NCBI RefSeq assembly: GCF_014250515.1
Contig: NZ_CP060202.1
Span: 2,849,001 to 2,913,000 of the forward strand
From: Hymenobacter sediminicola
GTDB taxonomy: Bacteria; Bacteroidota; Bacteroidia; Cytophagales; Hymenobacteraceae
Direction: 5' to 3'
Length of the DNA stretch: 64,000 nt
How positions within the stretch are numbered: position 1 is the stretch's first letter; every line of letters starts with the position of its first letter. A program made the position numbers and the translations under genes. This document shows positions 40,927-49,530 of the stretch, piece after piece. A model generated the notes under the pieces. The model did not search any database. It was not told the origin of the DNA and was given only the letters and a program-made list of their open reading frames with translations.

Positions 40927-42777
40927 CTAGAACTCTAGGGTGAAGTGGGTTCCGACCCCCACTTTGCTCTGAACGCTAATACGGCCGTTCATGGATTCTA
41001 CATGGGATTTCACTAAAAATAATCCGATACCCCGGCCCGGCTTGTCGGGATGGAAGCGGCGGTAGAGCTGGAAGACGTCTTCCCCTTCCTTCTCCTGGTC
41101 GAATCCGGAGCCGTTATCCCATACATCTATCGTCACACGCTCATCGGCAGTTGCAGAAGCCTCGATGGTAATCTGCAGCGGACGCGCATCAGACCGGTAT
41201 TTGATGGCATTGGAAATCAGGTTGTGGAAAATACTGTGGAAATACGCCCGGCTTCCCTGCACATGCAGTTGCTCGGCAATGCTGCAGTGCAACTGGCCGC
41301 CGCACTGACGGAGCTGCTTCTCTAGGCCAGTCAAGGCCTGCTGGCATACGGCCGCTATTGCCACTGGCTCTGGCCGGTAGCTGCCCTGCTGGTCGCGAAT
41401 AGCCAGAATTCCGTTGACATCGGCCAGCACCCCATCCAACAGTTGGATGCTGGTGCGCAGGTGGTTCAGTGACTCGTCGAATACCGGCGACGCTTTATCA
41501 ACTCGCAGAAGCAGGTTGCTGTAGCCAAGCGCATTCGCCAGTGGTGCCCGCAGGTTATGCGACACGATGTAGGCAAACTGTTGCAGGTCGGCATTTTGCT
41601 TGCCCAGCCTGTCGGCCAGCAGCTGTTGTTTCTCCTCCGCTTCCTTGCGAGCCGTGATATCCTGCATTGCGCCAATCATCCGGACCGGATAGCCATGCTC
41701 GTCGCGTAGGATATAGCCCCGGTCGAATACGACTGCCCAGGAGCCGTCAGCACGGAGAAACTTGTACTCCTGTTGCCAGAATGTATTAGCGGTATTGAAG
41801 GCCGTTTGCACCAGACCCGCCACTACCCGCTGGTGTTCCGCTTCTTCTACGGCATCAGCCCACGTGCTGAATGGGGTCGGATTTTGCTTTAGCTCATAGC
41901 CAAACAACGTATTAAAGCCCTCCCCCCAAAACAGCGTGTTGGCGGCCACGTTCCAATCATAAAGAGCATCAGTGGTAGCCCTGAGAGCATACTGAAACCG
42001 TTCGTTACTGGTCTGCAGGTCTGCTTCTACTTCCTTCTGCGCAGTCAGGTCGTGCACAATTCCTACCAGTTGGCAGCAGGTGCCATCCGATTCCAGCACG
42101 GGCGTTATGCTTACTTCGGCCGTTTTGCGTCCGTTCGGGTAATCTGATACCTCCTGCCAAACCACGCTTTTCATGGTGCGCAGCGCCGTATTATAGTGCT
42201 CTAGCACCATGCTAAGCGAAGGCTCAGGAATAATTTCCGAGACCAAGCTCCCCACTACCCGAGCCGCCGGAACACCCGTCGTTTGCTCGAATGCCTTGTT
42301 CACAAACATAAACCGAAACTGCCCGTCTTCTTCCCGCCGCAGCACAAACGTCACGTCAGCAATGTTATCGAAGATGACTGACAGATGCTTTTCGCGCTCC
42401 AGCAACAAGGAATTTGTGGACGATGCCAGTTCCTTCCTGACCAACCCATAGACTCCTGCAGCTTGCCCTTCAGCGGCAGGCAAAGGCAGCAGCGTCAGCG
42501 TAACCGGGAATGGCTGGCCCTGCACTAGCAGTTGCGCTTCATGTGCCACTACTTCGCCGGCCGCCGCGCGGCGCAGGTGTTGGCGCATGGCGTCAGCTTC
42601 CGATGAAACCATGAACTCCATGAGCAATTGTCCGGCTAGGTGCGCAGCGGGCTGCTGGAGCAAGCTGGCGAACCCGGCTGTCAGTTGAAGCAACCGGCCA
42701 TTTACATCTAACCTGAATGCGGCTTCCGCACTGTGCTCAAATGCTGTACTATCCAGCGGCGTGCCTGCATCTATCAT
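40927..42777 (-). CDS. PAS-domain sensor histidine kinase
   Basis: A 616-aa cytoplasmic kinase without membrane segments. There are about three PAS domains (roughly 10-110, 130-245 and 250-375, with typical PAC endings such as RDEHGYPVRMIGAMQDITAR). Then a coiled linker and HisKA with His407 in YIVSHNLRAPLANALGYSNL, and an HATPase_c (about 500-616) with FHNLISNAIKYR, DVWDNGSGFDQE and RGIGLFLVKSHVE. It should sense redox, light or a ligand through PAS; the signal is unknown. The ATG at 42777 (MIDAGTPLDST) is chosen over an in-frame start at 42798. A receiver gene follows 4 bases later. Confidence 0.9.
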   Translation of the reverse strand: MIDAGTPLDSTAFEHSAEAAFRLDVNGRLLQLTAGFASLLQQPAAHLAGQLLMEFMVSSEADAMRQHLRRAAAGEVVAHEAQLLVQGQPFPVTLTLLPLPAAEGQAAGVYGLVRKELASSTNSLLLEREKHLSVIFDNIADVTFVLRREEDGQFRFMFVNKAFEQTTGVPAARVVGSLVSEIIPEPSLSMVLEHYNTALRTMKSVVWQEVSDYPNGRKTAEVSITPVLESDGTCCQLVGIVHDLTAQKEVEADLQTSNERFQYALRATTDALYDWNVAANTLFWGEGFNTLFGYELKQNPTPFSTWADAVEEAEHQRVVAGLVQTAFNTANTFWQQEYKFLRADGSWAVVFDRGYILRDEHGYPVRMIGAMQDITARKEAEEKQQLLADRLGKQNADLQQFAYIVSHNLRAPLANALGYSNLLLRVDKASPVFDESLNHLRTSIQLLDGVLADVNGILAIRDQQGSYRPEPVAIAAVCQQALTGLEKQLRQCGGQLHCSIAEQLHVQGSRAYFHSIFHNLISNAIKYRSDARPLQITIEASATADERVTIDVWDNGSGFDQEKEGEDVFQLYRRFHPDKPGRGIGLFLVKSHVESMNGRISVQSKVGVGTHFTLEF

Positions 42778-42936
42778 AGTCGGTCGGAAGCAAAACAATT
42801 CGTCTCACGCTGGCAGCTTCCCGTCTATTGGTCTTTTGCTCATGCAGCAGAAGCGGCAGCAACTGTAATAAAGCAGAAGTATACTCGAGAGGTTATAAAG
42901 AAAGTAAATTACCGCAACTCATTCAGTATAAGCCTC

Positions 42937-43410
42937 TCAATTTGATAGCAGGTTATTTCCGGCCGACCCGACATAGTGCGGCACTTCGGGCAGCCGCTCG
43001 TTGGTACGCTGCTCGAAATTCACGCGCCAGCAGAAATGATGCAGGCCATTGGTCAGCAGTAGCAGCGGAGCACCAATGGTCTGGTTGTAGGTGGCAGCCT
43101 GCATAGCCACTGCGGCCGTGATGGGCACTGTGGGGCGCTTGCATTCCACTAGCAGCAGCGGGAGGCCACTAGCATCCAGCGCAACCAAATCGGTGCGCTT
43201 CTGGCGCTGGTTGTAGCGGTGCCCCTGCTCCAGACTCAGCAGGCCTTTGGGGTAGCCGCGGTGGTTGATGAGGTAATGCACCACGTGCTGGCGTACCCAT
43301 TCTTCGGGTGTCAGTACCACATGCTTGCGGCGCAGTACATCCCATATCAGCAAATTTTCGCTGGATTGTGTAACTTTGTATTCGAAAGGCGGCAGGTTCA
43401 ACTCTTGCAT
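42937..43410 (-). CDS. HsdR N-terminal-like (type I restriction R-subunit fragment family) protein
   Basis: A 157-aa protein starting MQELNLPPFEYKV, with the conserved VLTPEEWVRQHVVHYLINH and RTDLVALDASG...PLLLVECKRPTV, the PD-(D/E)XK-type core (Asp in TDLV, Glu-x-Lys in VECK). This stand-alone domain is common in Bacteroidota and annotated as type I restriction enzyme HsdR N-terminal; no hsdS or hsdM is near, so a restriction role is unproven. The ATG at 43410 is preferred because TACCTTTG on the minus strand ends 6 bases upstream, which implies a leaderless transcript. A longer frame to 43575 is rejected. Confidence 0.8.
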   Translation of the reverse strand: MQELNLPPFEYKVTQSSENLLIWDVLRRKHVVLTPEEWVRQHVVHYLINHRGYPKGLLSLEQGHRYNQRQKRTDLVALDASGLPLLLVECKRPTVPITAAVAMQAATYNQTIGAPLLLLTNGLHHFCWRVNFEQRTNERLPEVPHYVGSAGNNLLSN

Positions 43411-43416
43411 CACCTC

Positions 43417-43424
43417 CAAAGGTA
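43417..43424 (-). promoter_or_regulatory. Bacteroidota -7 box for the HsdR-N-like gene
   Basis: TACCTTTG on the minus strand, a perfect TAnnTTTG match ending 6 bases before the ATG at 43410, so the transcript is probably leaderless. It sits inside the hairpin-rich leader region shared with amn. Confidence 0.55.
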
Positions 43425-43552
43425 CGGTCCCCGAACTTCGGTTCCCGCTTTTCCCCTCCGTACCGTCACATCCTCTTTCCAAGGATCTGACGGTTTTTTT
43501 GTACCCGCTTGGGTGCCCGGCCAGGGCAGCAGATATTGAGTTTCTTCTGCCC
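43421..43552 (+). promoter_or_regulatory. Hairpin-rich leader region upstream of amn
   Basis: Between the divergent HsdR-N-like and amn genes. GGTACGG (43421-43427) pairs with CCGTACC (43458-43464) around a GAAC-UUCG-GUUC hairpin (43433-43444, a C(UUCG)G tetraloop). A terminator-type hairpin follows (43463-43500), then GTACCC/GGGTGC (43501-43516) and GGGCAG/CTGCCC (43524-43529 with 43547-43552). The first helix and the terminator share two bases, so they could exclude each other. This would suit an attenuator or riboswitch-like leader, though no known class is recognised. Confidence 0.45.
43463..43500 (+). terminator. Intrinsic terminator upstream of amn
   Basis: CCGTCA (43463-43468) pairs with TGACGG (43488-43493), with an inner ATCCT/AGGAT stem after one mismatch and a 7-base loop, followed directly by TTTTTTT. 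It is on the plus strand between divergent genes, so it should stop a short leader RNA rather than an upstream gene. Confidence 0.65.
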
Positions 43553-43605
43553 AAAGCCCTACTTTTCTCATTCATTCACTCGTTTAGTCATTTCCCGAAT
43601 TGCCT

Positions 43606-44379
43606 ATGAAATCCAAATCTGACATTGTAGAAAACTGGTTGCCCCGCTACACTGGTGTACCGCTGAAAGAGTTCGGACAGTATATTCTGCTGACCAACTT
43701 TATCAACTATGTACACATGTTCGCCGAGCAGTTTGGCGTAGAGGTGCGCGGCCTCGACAAACCGATGCAGACGGCTACCGCCAACGGCATTACCATCATC
43801 AACTTTGGCATGGGCTCGCCTATGGCCGCTACCGTCATGGACCTGCTATCGGCTGTGAAGCCTAAGGCGGCGCTGTTTCTGGGTAAGTGCGGCGGCCTGA
43901 AGAACAAAACCAAGCTCGGTGACCTGATTCTGCCCATCGCCGCTATTCGGGGCGAGGGTACGTCGGATGACTATCTGCCAGCCGAAATTCCTGCGCTGCC
44001 CTCGTTCCGCCTGCAGCGTGCGGTAAGCAGTATGATCAAGAAGCACGAGAAAGACTACTGGACCGGCACGGTGTATACCACCAACCGCCGCGTGTGGGAG
44101 CACGACGAAAATTTCAAAGAGTATCTGCGCCAGATCCGGGCCATGGCCGTGGACATGGAGACGGCCACTATTTTCACAGTCGGCTTCGTGAATGAGATTC
44201 CGCATGGCGCGTTGCTGCTCGTCAGTGACAACCCCATGACGCCTGAAGGGGTGAAAACCGCCGAAAGCGACAAAAAGGTGACGGCCGATTACGTAACGGC
44301 ACACCTACAGATTGGTATTGACTCGCTGCTGGAACTGAAAAACTCCGGCGAATCGGTGAAGCACATGCGCTTCGAGTAG
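43606..44379 (+). CDS. amn: AMP nucleosidase
   Basis: A 257-aa PNP-fold enzyme that splits AMP to adenine and ribose-5-phosphate, tuning adenylate levels. The sequence matches the compact Bacteroidota form: MKSKSDIVENWLPRYTGVPL at the start, TIINFGMGSPMAATVMDLLS, LFLGKCGGLKNKTKLGDLIL and MAVDMETATIFTVGF, in which the Met-Glu pair recognises ribose. Its own start is the ATG at 43606 (an in-frame start two codons earlier is possible). A hairpin-rich leader with a terminator precedes it, suggesting transcription attenuation. It ends with an intrinsic terminator. Confidence 0.9.
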   Translation: MKSKSDIVENWLPRYTGVPLKEFGQYILLTNFINYVHMFAEQFGVEVRGLDKPMQTATANGITIINFGMGSPMAATVMDLLSAVKPKAALFLGKCGGLKNKTKLGDLILPIAAIRGEGTSDDYLPAEIPALPSFRLQRAVSSMIKKHEKDYWTGTVYTTNRRVWEHDENFKEYLRQIRAMAVDMETATIFTVGFVNEIPHGALLLVSDNPMTPEGVKTAESDKKVTADYVTAHLQIGIDSLLELKNSGESVKHMRFE

Positions 44380-44428
44380 CAAAACTGCCGGCCGAAAGCT
44401 AGCTTGCACGGTATGCAGGCACCCTCTG

Positions 44429-44466
44429 TCCCCAGTGCCTCACCCGATGGCGCTGGGGATTTTTTG
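44429..44466 (+). terminator. Intrinsic terminator of amn
   Basis: An 11-bp stem (44429-44439 with 44449-44459, one G-U) followed by ATTTTTTGG. Confidence 0.8.
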
Positions 44467-44537
44467 GCAGAAACGGCCCGCAGCCGTGCGGTTCGGGCTC
44501 TTGCCAATCTGTGTATCAGACCTTAACTGCAACTTCT

Positions 44538-44972
44538 ATGACTTCATTTTCTACTCCCTATCTGGATATTACTTACCGGCCTGAACAGCACGTGCTGCTG
44601 GGGCGTTGGCTGCGCGCAGTAATGCCTTTTGAGCTGCAACAGGGGTACGCCGCACTCCTGGAAGCAGCTGCCGAGCATAACTGCCGCTTCTGGCTGCTCG
44701 ATATCAGGCGGCGCGTTGGGGTTGATTCGTCGGATGTATTCTGGATTATGGAAGAGTTTTTTCCGAAGCTGCAGCCCCGCTTGGGCCGCACCACGTACCT
44801 GGCCTTCCTGATGTCGCCACACCATTTGGCCGGCGTACTCGCCAACGCCACTATCCCCTCGCTCACCTACTTCGATACCCTGCCCTATCAGCTGCAACGC
44901 TTCACGGACGAGTCTACTGCGCTGGAATGGCTGCAGCATTGCTACCAGCAGGATACGGTAGCTACCCAATAA
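44538..44972 (+). CDS. Hypothetical protein, paralogue-like to 19370-19801
   Basis: A 144-aa soluble protein: opening strand DITYRPEQHVLLGRWLRAVM, a helix (LQQGYAALLEAAAEHN), strand RFWLLDIRRRVG with DSSDVFWIMEEFF, a strand TYLAFLMSP, and a C-terminal helix ESTALEWLQHC. The length, order of elements and last helix match the protein at 19370-19801, which points to a small Cytophagales family with a STAS/SpoIIAA-like outline. Function unknown. The ATG at 44538 is preferred over an extended frame from 44511. The next gene is an amidohydrolase lipoprotein. Confidence 0.65.
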   Translation: MTSFSTPYLDITYRPEQHVLLGRWLRAVMPFELQQGYAALLEAAAEHNCRFWLLDIRRRVGVDSSDVFWIMEEFFPKLQPRLGRTTYLAFLMSPHHLAGVLANATIPSLTYFDTLPYQLQRFTDESTALEWLQHCYQQDTVATQ

Positions 44973-45022
44973 CCCCGGAATAGTAGAGGTAGGATGCGGA
45001 ATGCCGTGTGTACTTTCGCCCC

Positions 45023-46678
45023 ATGATTCTGTTCCGTCTCCGTCTGCTGGCTCTGCTGCTGCTGCCAGTTCTGCTCAACAGCTGCCAGTCCCGCTCCGCA
45101 GCTGACCTGATTGTGTACAACGCCACCGTCTACACCGTCGATTCGACTTTCAGTAAGGCGCAGGCCTTTGCTGTGCAGAATGGCAGGTTTGTGGCGGTAG
45201 GAACCGCCGAGGAAATTCGGGGCCGGTACCAGGCCAAGCAGGAAGTGGACGCGCAGGGCCAGTTCATCTATCCTGGTTTCTACGATGCGCACTGCCACTT
45301 CTACCGCTATGCCCTGGGCCTGCGCGACGCCAACCTAGTAGGTACCGGCTCGTGGCAGGAAGTGGTGCGGAAGCTGCAGGAACAGCGCCGGCAGTATCCG
45401 CAGGCCGCTTGGCTTACGGGCCGTGGCTGGGACCAGAATGACTGGCCTGGCAAGCAGTTTCCTACGAAAGACACACTGGACGCACTGTTCCCGAACATAC
45501 CCGTTTTCATTATCCGGGTAGATGGCCATGCCGCTCTTGTCAACCAGAAGGCGCTGGATTTGGCTGGTGTTACGGCCCGCACACCTATTAGCGGGGGCAC
45601 CATCACCGTAGGTGCGGGCGGAAGACTCACCGGCCTGCTCGTAGACAATGCCGTGAAGCTAGTATCAAGCAAGATTCCGGCTGCCACGCCGGCAGAGGCG
45701 GAAGCCGCATTGCTCGAAGCTCAGCAAAACTGCCTGGCCGTGGGCCTCACCAGCCTTGCCGATGCAGGCTTGGACAAGTCTGACATCGACCAGATGCAGG
45801 CGCTGCAGAAGACCGGCAAGCTCAAGCTGCGTCTGTATGCCATGCTCAACCCAACCAAGGCCAACCGGGACTTTTACCTTAAAAACGGGCCGGTCTTTAC
45901 GGATCAACTCACTGTCAACTCGTTCAAAGTATACGCCGATGGGGCTCTTGGTTCTCGCGGAGCCTGTCTGGTGCATCCGTATTCCGACCGGCCTAAAGAA
46001 ACCGGGTTCCTGCTTTCTACTGAGAAGGAGTTTCGGGCCCTCGCGCAGGAAATTGCGGCCAGCAAGTTCCAGATGAACACCCACGCCATCGGCGACTCAG
46101 CGAACCGCATCATTCTGAACATCTACGGCGAGGCGCTGCAGGGCCAGCAGGACCGGCGCTGGCGCATCGAGCATGCCCAAGTTGTGACGCCGGCCGACAT
46201 GCCGAAGTTCGGGCAATTCGGCATAGTGCCTTCGGTGCAGCCCACGCACGCTACGTCGGATATGTACTGGGCCGGCGAGCGGCTAGGCGCGGACCGCCTG
46301 AAAACGGCGTATGCCTACGAAGCACTGCGCAAGCAGTATGGCCAAGTGGCTATCGGCAGCGACTTTCCGGTGGAAGATATTAATCCGTTGTTCGGCTATC
46401 ATTCGGCTGTAGCGCGGCAGGATGCCAAGAACTACCCCAGCGGCGGATTTCAGATGGAAAATGCCCTGAGCCGCCCCAATGCCCTCCGCGGCATGACCAC
46501 CTGGGCGGCTCACGCAGCCTTCGAAGACAAGCAGAAAGGCAGCATCCGTCCCGGTATGGCCGCCGACTTCGTTGTACTCAACACTGACCTACTAGAGGCC
46601 CCCAAGGAAGAGCTGCGCACTGCAAAAGTGCAACAGACATGGATTGCCGGGGAGCGGGTATTTTCAGCCAAACCGTAG
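45023..46678 (+). CDS. Amidohydrolase family 3 (YtcJ-like) lipoprotein
   Basis: A 551-aa extracytoplasmic metal-dependent hydrolase with a lipobox in the signal peptide (VLLNSCQSRS, Cys near residue 19). The HxH metal motif is in YDAHCHFYRYA, and the usual lower-half motifs are present, including GYHSAVARQDAKNYPSGGF and AAHAAFEDKQKGSIRPGMAAD. Substrates of this family are varied and cannot be inferred. TACTTTCG at 45011-45018 resembles a -7 box one base off. The ATG at 45023 (MILFRL) is chosen over an in-frame start at 45008. Confidence 0.88.
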   Translation: MILFRLRLLALLLLPVLLNSCQSRSAADLIVYNATVYTVDSTFSKAQAFAVQNGRFVAVGTAEEIRGRYQAKQEVDAQGQFIYPGFYDAHCHFYRYALGLRDANLVGTGSWQEVVRKLQEQRRQYPQAAWLTGRGWDQNDWPGKQFPTKDTLDALFPNIPVFIIRVDGHAALVNQKALDLAGVTARTPISGGTITVGAGGRLTGLLVDNAVKLVSSKIPAATPAEAEAALLEAQQNCLAVGLTSLADAGLDKSDIDQMQALQKTGKLKLRLYAMLNPTKANRDFYLKNGPVFTDQLTVNSFKVYADGALGSRGACLVHPYSDRPKETGFLLSTEKEFRALAQEIAASKFQMNTHAIGDSANRIILNIYGEALQGQQDRRWRIEHAQVVTPADMPKFGQFGIVPSVQPTHATSDMYWAGERLGADRLKTAYAYEALRKQYGQVAIGSDFPVEDINPLFGYHSAVARQDAKNYPSGGFQMENALSRPNALRGMTTWAAHAAFEDKQKGSIRPGMAADFVVLNTDLLEAPKEELRTAKVQQTWIAGERVFSAKP

Positions 46679-46695
46679 CACAGACTATTTGTAGA

Positions 46696-46741
46696 AGCAA
46701 AAGAGCCAGCCGTTGTGTAACGGCTGGCTCTTTTGCTTTTT
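46696..46741. terminator. Bidirectional intrinsic terminator
   Basis: A perfect 19-bp stem (46696-46714 with 46719-46737), loop GTGT, with T runs on both sides, between the convergent amidohydrolase and DinB genes. Confidence 0.88.
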
Positions 46742-46764
46742 CCTAAGACCTTCTCACCTACCTT

Positions 46765-47274
46765 CTATTTCTCGTCGGCGGAGGGGCCGTAGAGGCCGGG
46801 CACGGGAATGTCGAGCAGGCGTAAATAGACGGTAAGCTGGCCGCGGTGATGAATGCTGTGGTTGAGGCCCATGAGACGGATGGCGGTGCCTTTTGGACGG
46901 TCAAAAATCACCTGTTCGCCCCGGTGCAGCTTAAAATTGTGGGTCAGCGTCTCGTCGTCGGTGGCTTGCAGTTCCTTCTGTAGCGTAGCGCTGTAGTCGT
47001 CGAAGCGCGCCAGCAGTTCTTCTTTGCTCGTGGGCGTGGGGCCGGGTTTAGGCGCATTGGGGTCGAGGAAGTCGCGCGAGTCGTGGGTGACGAACAGCGT
47101 CTTGAAAGCAAGCAGATTAACAACGTGCGTTGCCAGCTGCCACAGCGTCATGCTCTTGGGGTGCGGGCGGTACTCGGCCTGCTCGAAGGGTACTCGCTCA
47201 AGCACTTTGCGGGTGCCAGCCAGCTCAACATGGAGCTCCGCCAAGATATTTTGCTGCAGGGAAGAGGTGTGCAT
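46765..47274 (-). CDS. DinB family protein
   Basis: A 169-aa four-helix bundle of the DinB/YfiT type, a metal-dependent thiol-transferase-like fold. The His ligands are placed as usual: WQLATHVVN in the second helix and NHSIHHRGQLTVYLRLL near the end. The start ATG at 47274 (MHTSSLQQNIL) is chosen over the frame extending to 47322, which overlaps the MFS gene terminator. It is probably transcribed alone on the minus strand. Confidence 0.88.
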   Translation of the reverse strand: MHTSSLQQNILAELHVELAGTRKVLERVPFEQAEYRPHPKSMTLWQLATHVVNLLAFKTLFVTHDSRDFLDPNAPKPGPTPTSKEELLARFDDYSATLQKELQATDDETLTHNFKLHRGEQVIFDRPKGTAIRLMGLNHSIHHRGQLTVYLRLLDIPVPGLYGPSADEK

Positions 47275-47314
47275 TTGGGTGAGTGTAAGCGGGAATAAAC
47301 CGGAGGAAAAACAA

Positions 47315-47343
47315 ACGAGCATCGGGGCTTTCCCGATGCTCGT
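47315..47343 (-). terminator. Intrinsic terminator of the MFS gene
   Basis: A 12-bp stem (47315-47326 with 47332-47343) followed on the minus strand by TTTGTTTTTCC. Confidence 0.8.
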
Positions 47344-47370
47344 GCAATAAGCAAAAACTGTTCGTATTGT

Positions 47371-48816
47371 TCAGGAAGCCGGCATTCCTACGTTAGGCGT
47401 GGCAGGTGGCGGCGCCATTATCTCAGCGTCGTCGGTTTGCACCTCGCGCAGTTTCTTGCCGCGCAATTGGAGCAGAAAAATCAGCCCCAGGATGAAGAAC
47501 ACAATCAGGGCGAGGATGCTGTAGCGCATGTTGCCGCCCATCAGCTGCGAAATACCGCCAAATACCACCAGCCCTACCACGATGCCTACTTTCTCTGTGA
47601 CGTCGAAGAAGCTGAAGTATGCGGCCGAGTTGTGTGTGTTCTCGGGAATAATCTTGGAGTACGTGGAGCGCGACAGGCTTTGTACCGCCCCCATTGTGAG
47701 GCCAATAACAGCAGCCAACGCGTAGAAACTCCACCCGGCCTGCACAAAATAGCCGGCCACGCAGATCAGCATCCAGATGAACACGGCCCAACTCAGCGCC
47801 CGGGTGTTGCCGATACGCTCCGACAGTTTGGCAAACAGATAAGCGCCCAAAATCCCGACAATCTGAAGCAGTAAAATGGTGATAATGAGCGAGGTACTAT
47901 CCAGCTTGAGTTCTTCGGAGCCGAACAGTGTGGCCACATACATCACTGTCTGCACCCCCATATTGTAGGTGAAATACGCCAGTAGAAACCGTTTGAGGTT
48001 GGGCTGCTTTTTGGTTTCTTCCCATACTTTGGCCAGCTCACGGAAGCCGTTGAGCAGCCAGCCCGATTCGGAAGCAGCGCCGGCTGGCCGGCCGGGGTCG
48101 GCGGGCAGCGTGAAGAAGGGAATCTGGGCAAAGCCGGCCCACCAGATACCCGTGAGCAGGAAGCTGTACCGAGTGGCTTCGCCGGTACTCAGCCCAAACA
48201 TGGGCGTGCCCGACAGCGTGGGGCCCTGTATCAGGATCAGGCATAGCACCAGCAGCACCACCGAACCGATATAGCCCATGGAAAAGCCCCGCGCCGACAA
48301 AGAATCGAACTTCTCCTCCGAGGAAATATCCGGCAGGTAGGAGTTGTAGAAAACGATGGAGCCGGAAAAGCCGATGGTCGCCATGATAAACACAAATACG
48401 CTCAGCGTAAACGTGCTCGGCTCAAAGAAATACAGCCCGGCACAAGAAGCGGCTCCGAGGTAGCAGAACACCTGCAGAAACAGCTTTTTCCGGCCCGAGA
48501 AGTCGGCCAATGAGGTGAGGAGCGGGCTGATGAGGGCAATAATCAGGAAAGCAGCCGAAACGGAGTAGTTCTGCAACGACGTGCCCGGCACGTGCATTCC
48601 CAGAAACTCAACCGGGGTTTTGCCACTGTCCGTGTTGGTGACTTCCTTCACCATCGAACTCCAGTAGATGGGAAAAATACTGGATGTAATAACCAGCGGA
48701 TACACCGAATTCGCCCAGTCGTAGAACGTCCAGCCGGTCGTGATGCGCTTGTTATCCTTGGGAATATGGTAAAGGTCGGCTGCGGGAGCAGCCGGGGCGG
48801 CGGAAACGTCGCTCAT
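47371..48816 (-). CDS. MFS transporter, UMF1 (Atg22-like) family
   Basis: A 481-aa transporter with about twelve membrane helices. The N-terminal segment TGWTFYDWANSVYPLVITSS and the loop STYSKIIPENTHNSAAYFSFFDVTEK are typical of the UMF1 group, which relates to yeast Atg22 amino acid exporters. Bacterial members are of unknown substrate. It starts at the ATG at 48814-48816. MocA lies upstream on the same strand with about 95 bases between. Confidence 0.87.
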   Translation of the reverse strand: MSDVSAAPAAPAADLYHIPKDNKRITTGWTFYDWANSVYPLVITSSIFPIYWSSMVKEVTNTDSGKTPVEFLGMHVPGTSLQNYSVSAAFLIIALISPLLTSLADFSGRKKLFLQVFCYLGAASCAGLYFFEPSTFTLSVFVFIMATIGFSGSIVFYNSYLPDISSEEKFDSLSARGFSMGYIGSVVLLVLCLILIQGPTLSGTPMFGLSTGEATRYSFLLTGIWWAGFAQIPFFTLPADPGRPAGAASESGWLLNGFRELAKVWEETKKQPNLKRFLLAYFTYNMGVQTVMYVATLFGSEELKLDSTSLIITILLLQIVGILGAYLFAKLSERIGNTRALSWAVFIWMLICVAGYFVQAGWSFYALAAVIGLTMGAVQSLSRSTYSKIIPENTHNSAAYFSFFDVTEKVGIVVGLVVFGGISQLMGGNMRYSILALIVFFILGLIFLLQLRGKKLREVQTDDAEIMAPPPATPNVGMPAS

Positions 48817-48910
48817 AAGGACAAGGGTTGAAGAAGGGTGCGAGCAAGATAACGGGAATTCCCCGCCGCAGTTGTCGGGTGGTATACGCTAACCCGTTGC
48901 TTTCTGACGG

Positions 48911-49519
48911 CTACTTCGGCCACCTGCTTCTCTCCGCCAGCAACGCAGCATACTGCGCTTCTGTGTCTACATCCATTTCCCCACCCGGGAAGGGCACGGT
49001 AGTTACCAGTTCCGGGTGCTGCTTCAGGAGTTGGCCAGCTCCTGCGGCGTCTGGCAAGTGGCGGAGCAGCGGCAATACTTCAGCCCCAAACAATACAGGC
49101 ACGCCCCGCACGCCACCATACTCGCTGGCCACAATGGGCTGGCCGGTGGTAGCATGTGCTTCGGCTAGGTGCTGAAGCAGCGCAGGCGTCACGAGAGGCT
49201 GGTCACAGAGCATCACCGTAACGGAGCTGAGAGCTGAAGATTGCGCCTCCAGTGCCTTCAAACCAGTTTTCAATGACGCGCCCATACCCCGCTCCCACTC
49301 TGGGCACCACGCCACACGTACGGGCAGACCAGCCAACTCCAGTAGCAACTCTGTATGCAGCGCCCCCGTCACCACTACTACCGGCAGGCTGCCCGCAGCC
49401 GCCACAGCAGTTTCAGCCGCCCGGCGCAACAAAGTTTGTCCCTGGTAGACCAGTAGTTGCTTAGGCCGACCAAGGCGCATAGATGCCCCCGCAGCGAGAA
49501 GTACAATAGCCCTGGGCAT
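48911..49519 (-). CDS. MocA-like molybdenum-cofactor nucleotidyltransferase
   Basis: A 202-aa NTP-transferase of the MobA/MocA type that attaches CMP or GMP to molybdenum cofactor. The signature LLAAGASMRLGRPKQLL is present, then MLCDQPLVTPALLQHLAEAH and VPVLFGAEVLPLLRHLPDAA. The start is the ATG at 49519, 11 bases after the XdhC stop; a longer frame would overlap XdhC by 13 bases. Its position at the end of a PaoABC-type operon suggests it supplies MCD for the dehydrogenase, as MocA does for PaoC in E. coli. Confidence 0.87.
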   Translation of the reverse strand: MPRAIVLLAAGASMRLGRPKQLLVYQGQTLLRRAAETAVAAAGSLPVVVVTGALHTELLLELAGLPVRVAWCPEWERGMGASLKTGLKALEAQSSALSSVTVMLCDQPLVTPALLQHLAEAHATTGQPIVASEYGGVRGVPVLFGAEVLPLLRHLPDAAGAGQLLKQHPELVTTVPFPGGEMDVDTEAQYAALLAERSRWPK

Positions 49520-49530
49520 CAGTTGCGTTG

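Noticed and set aside
42887..42938. Inverted repeat GAGAGG-TTATA / TATAA-G-CCTCTC
   Set aside because: A weak stem with a 29-base loop and one bulge; it overlaps the stop of the HsdR-N-like gene and has no T run, so it is not called a terminator.
43385..43420. tRNA/tmRNA-like T-arm resemblance (GGTTCAACTC with a CCTCCA-like end)
   Set aside because: The same bases encode the conserved MQELNLPPFEYK start of the HsdR-N-like protein; no cloverleaf can be drawn.
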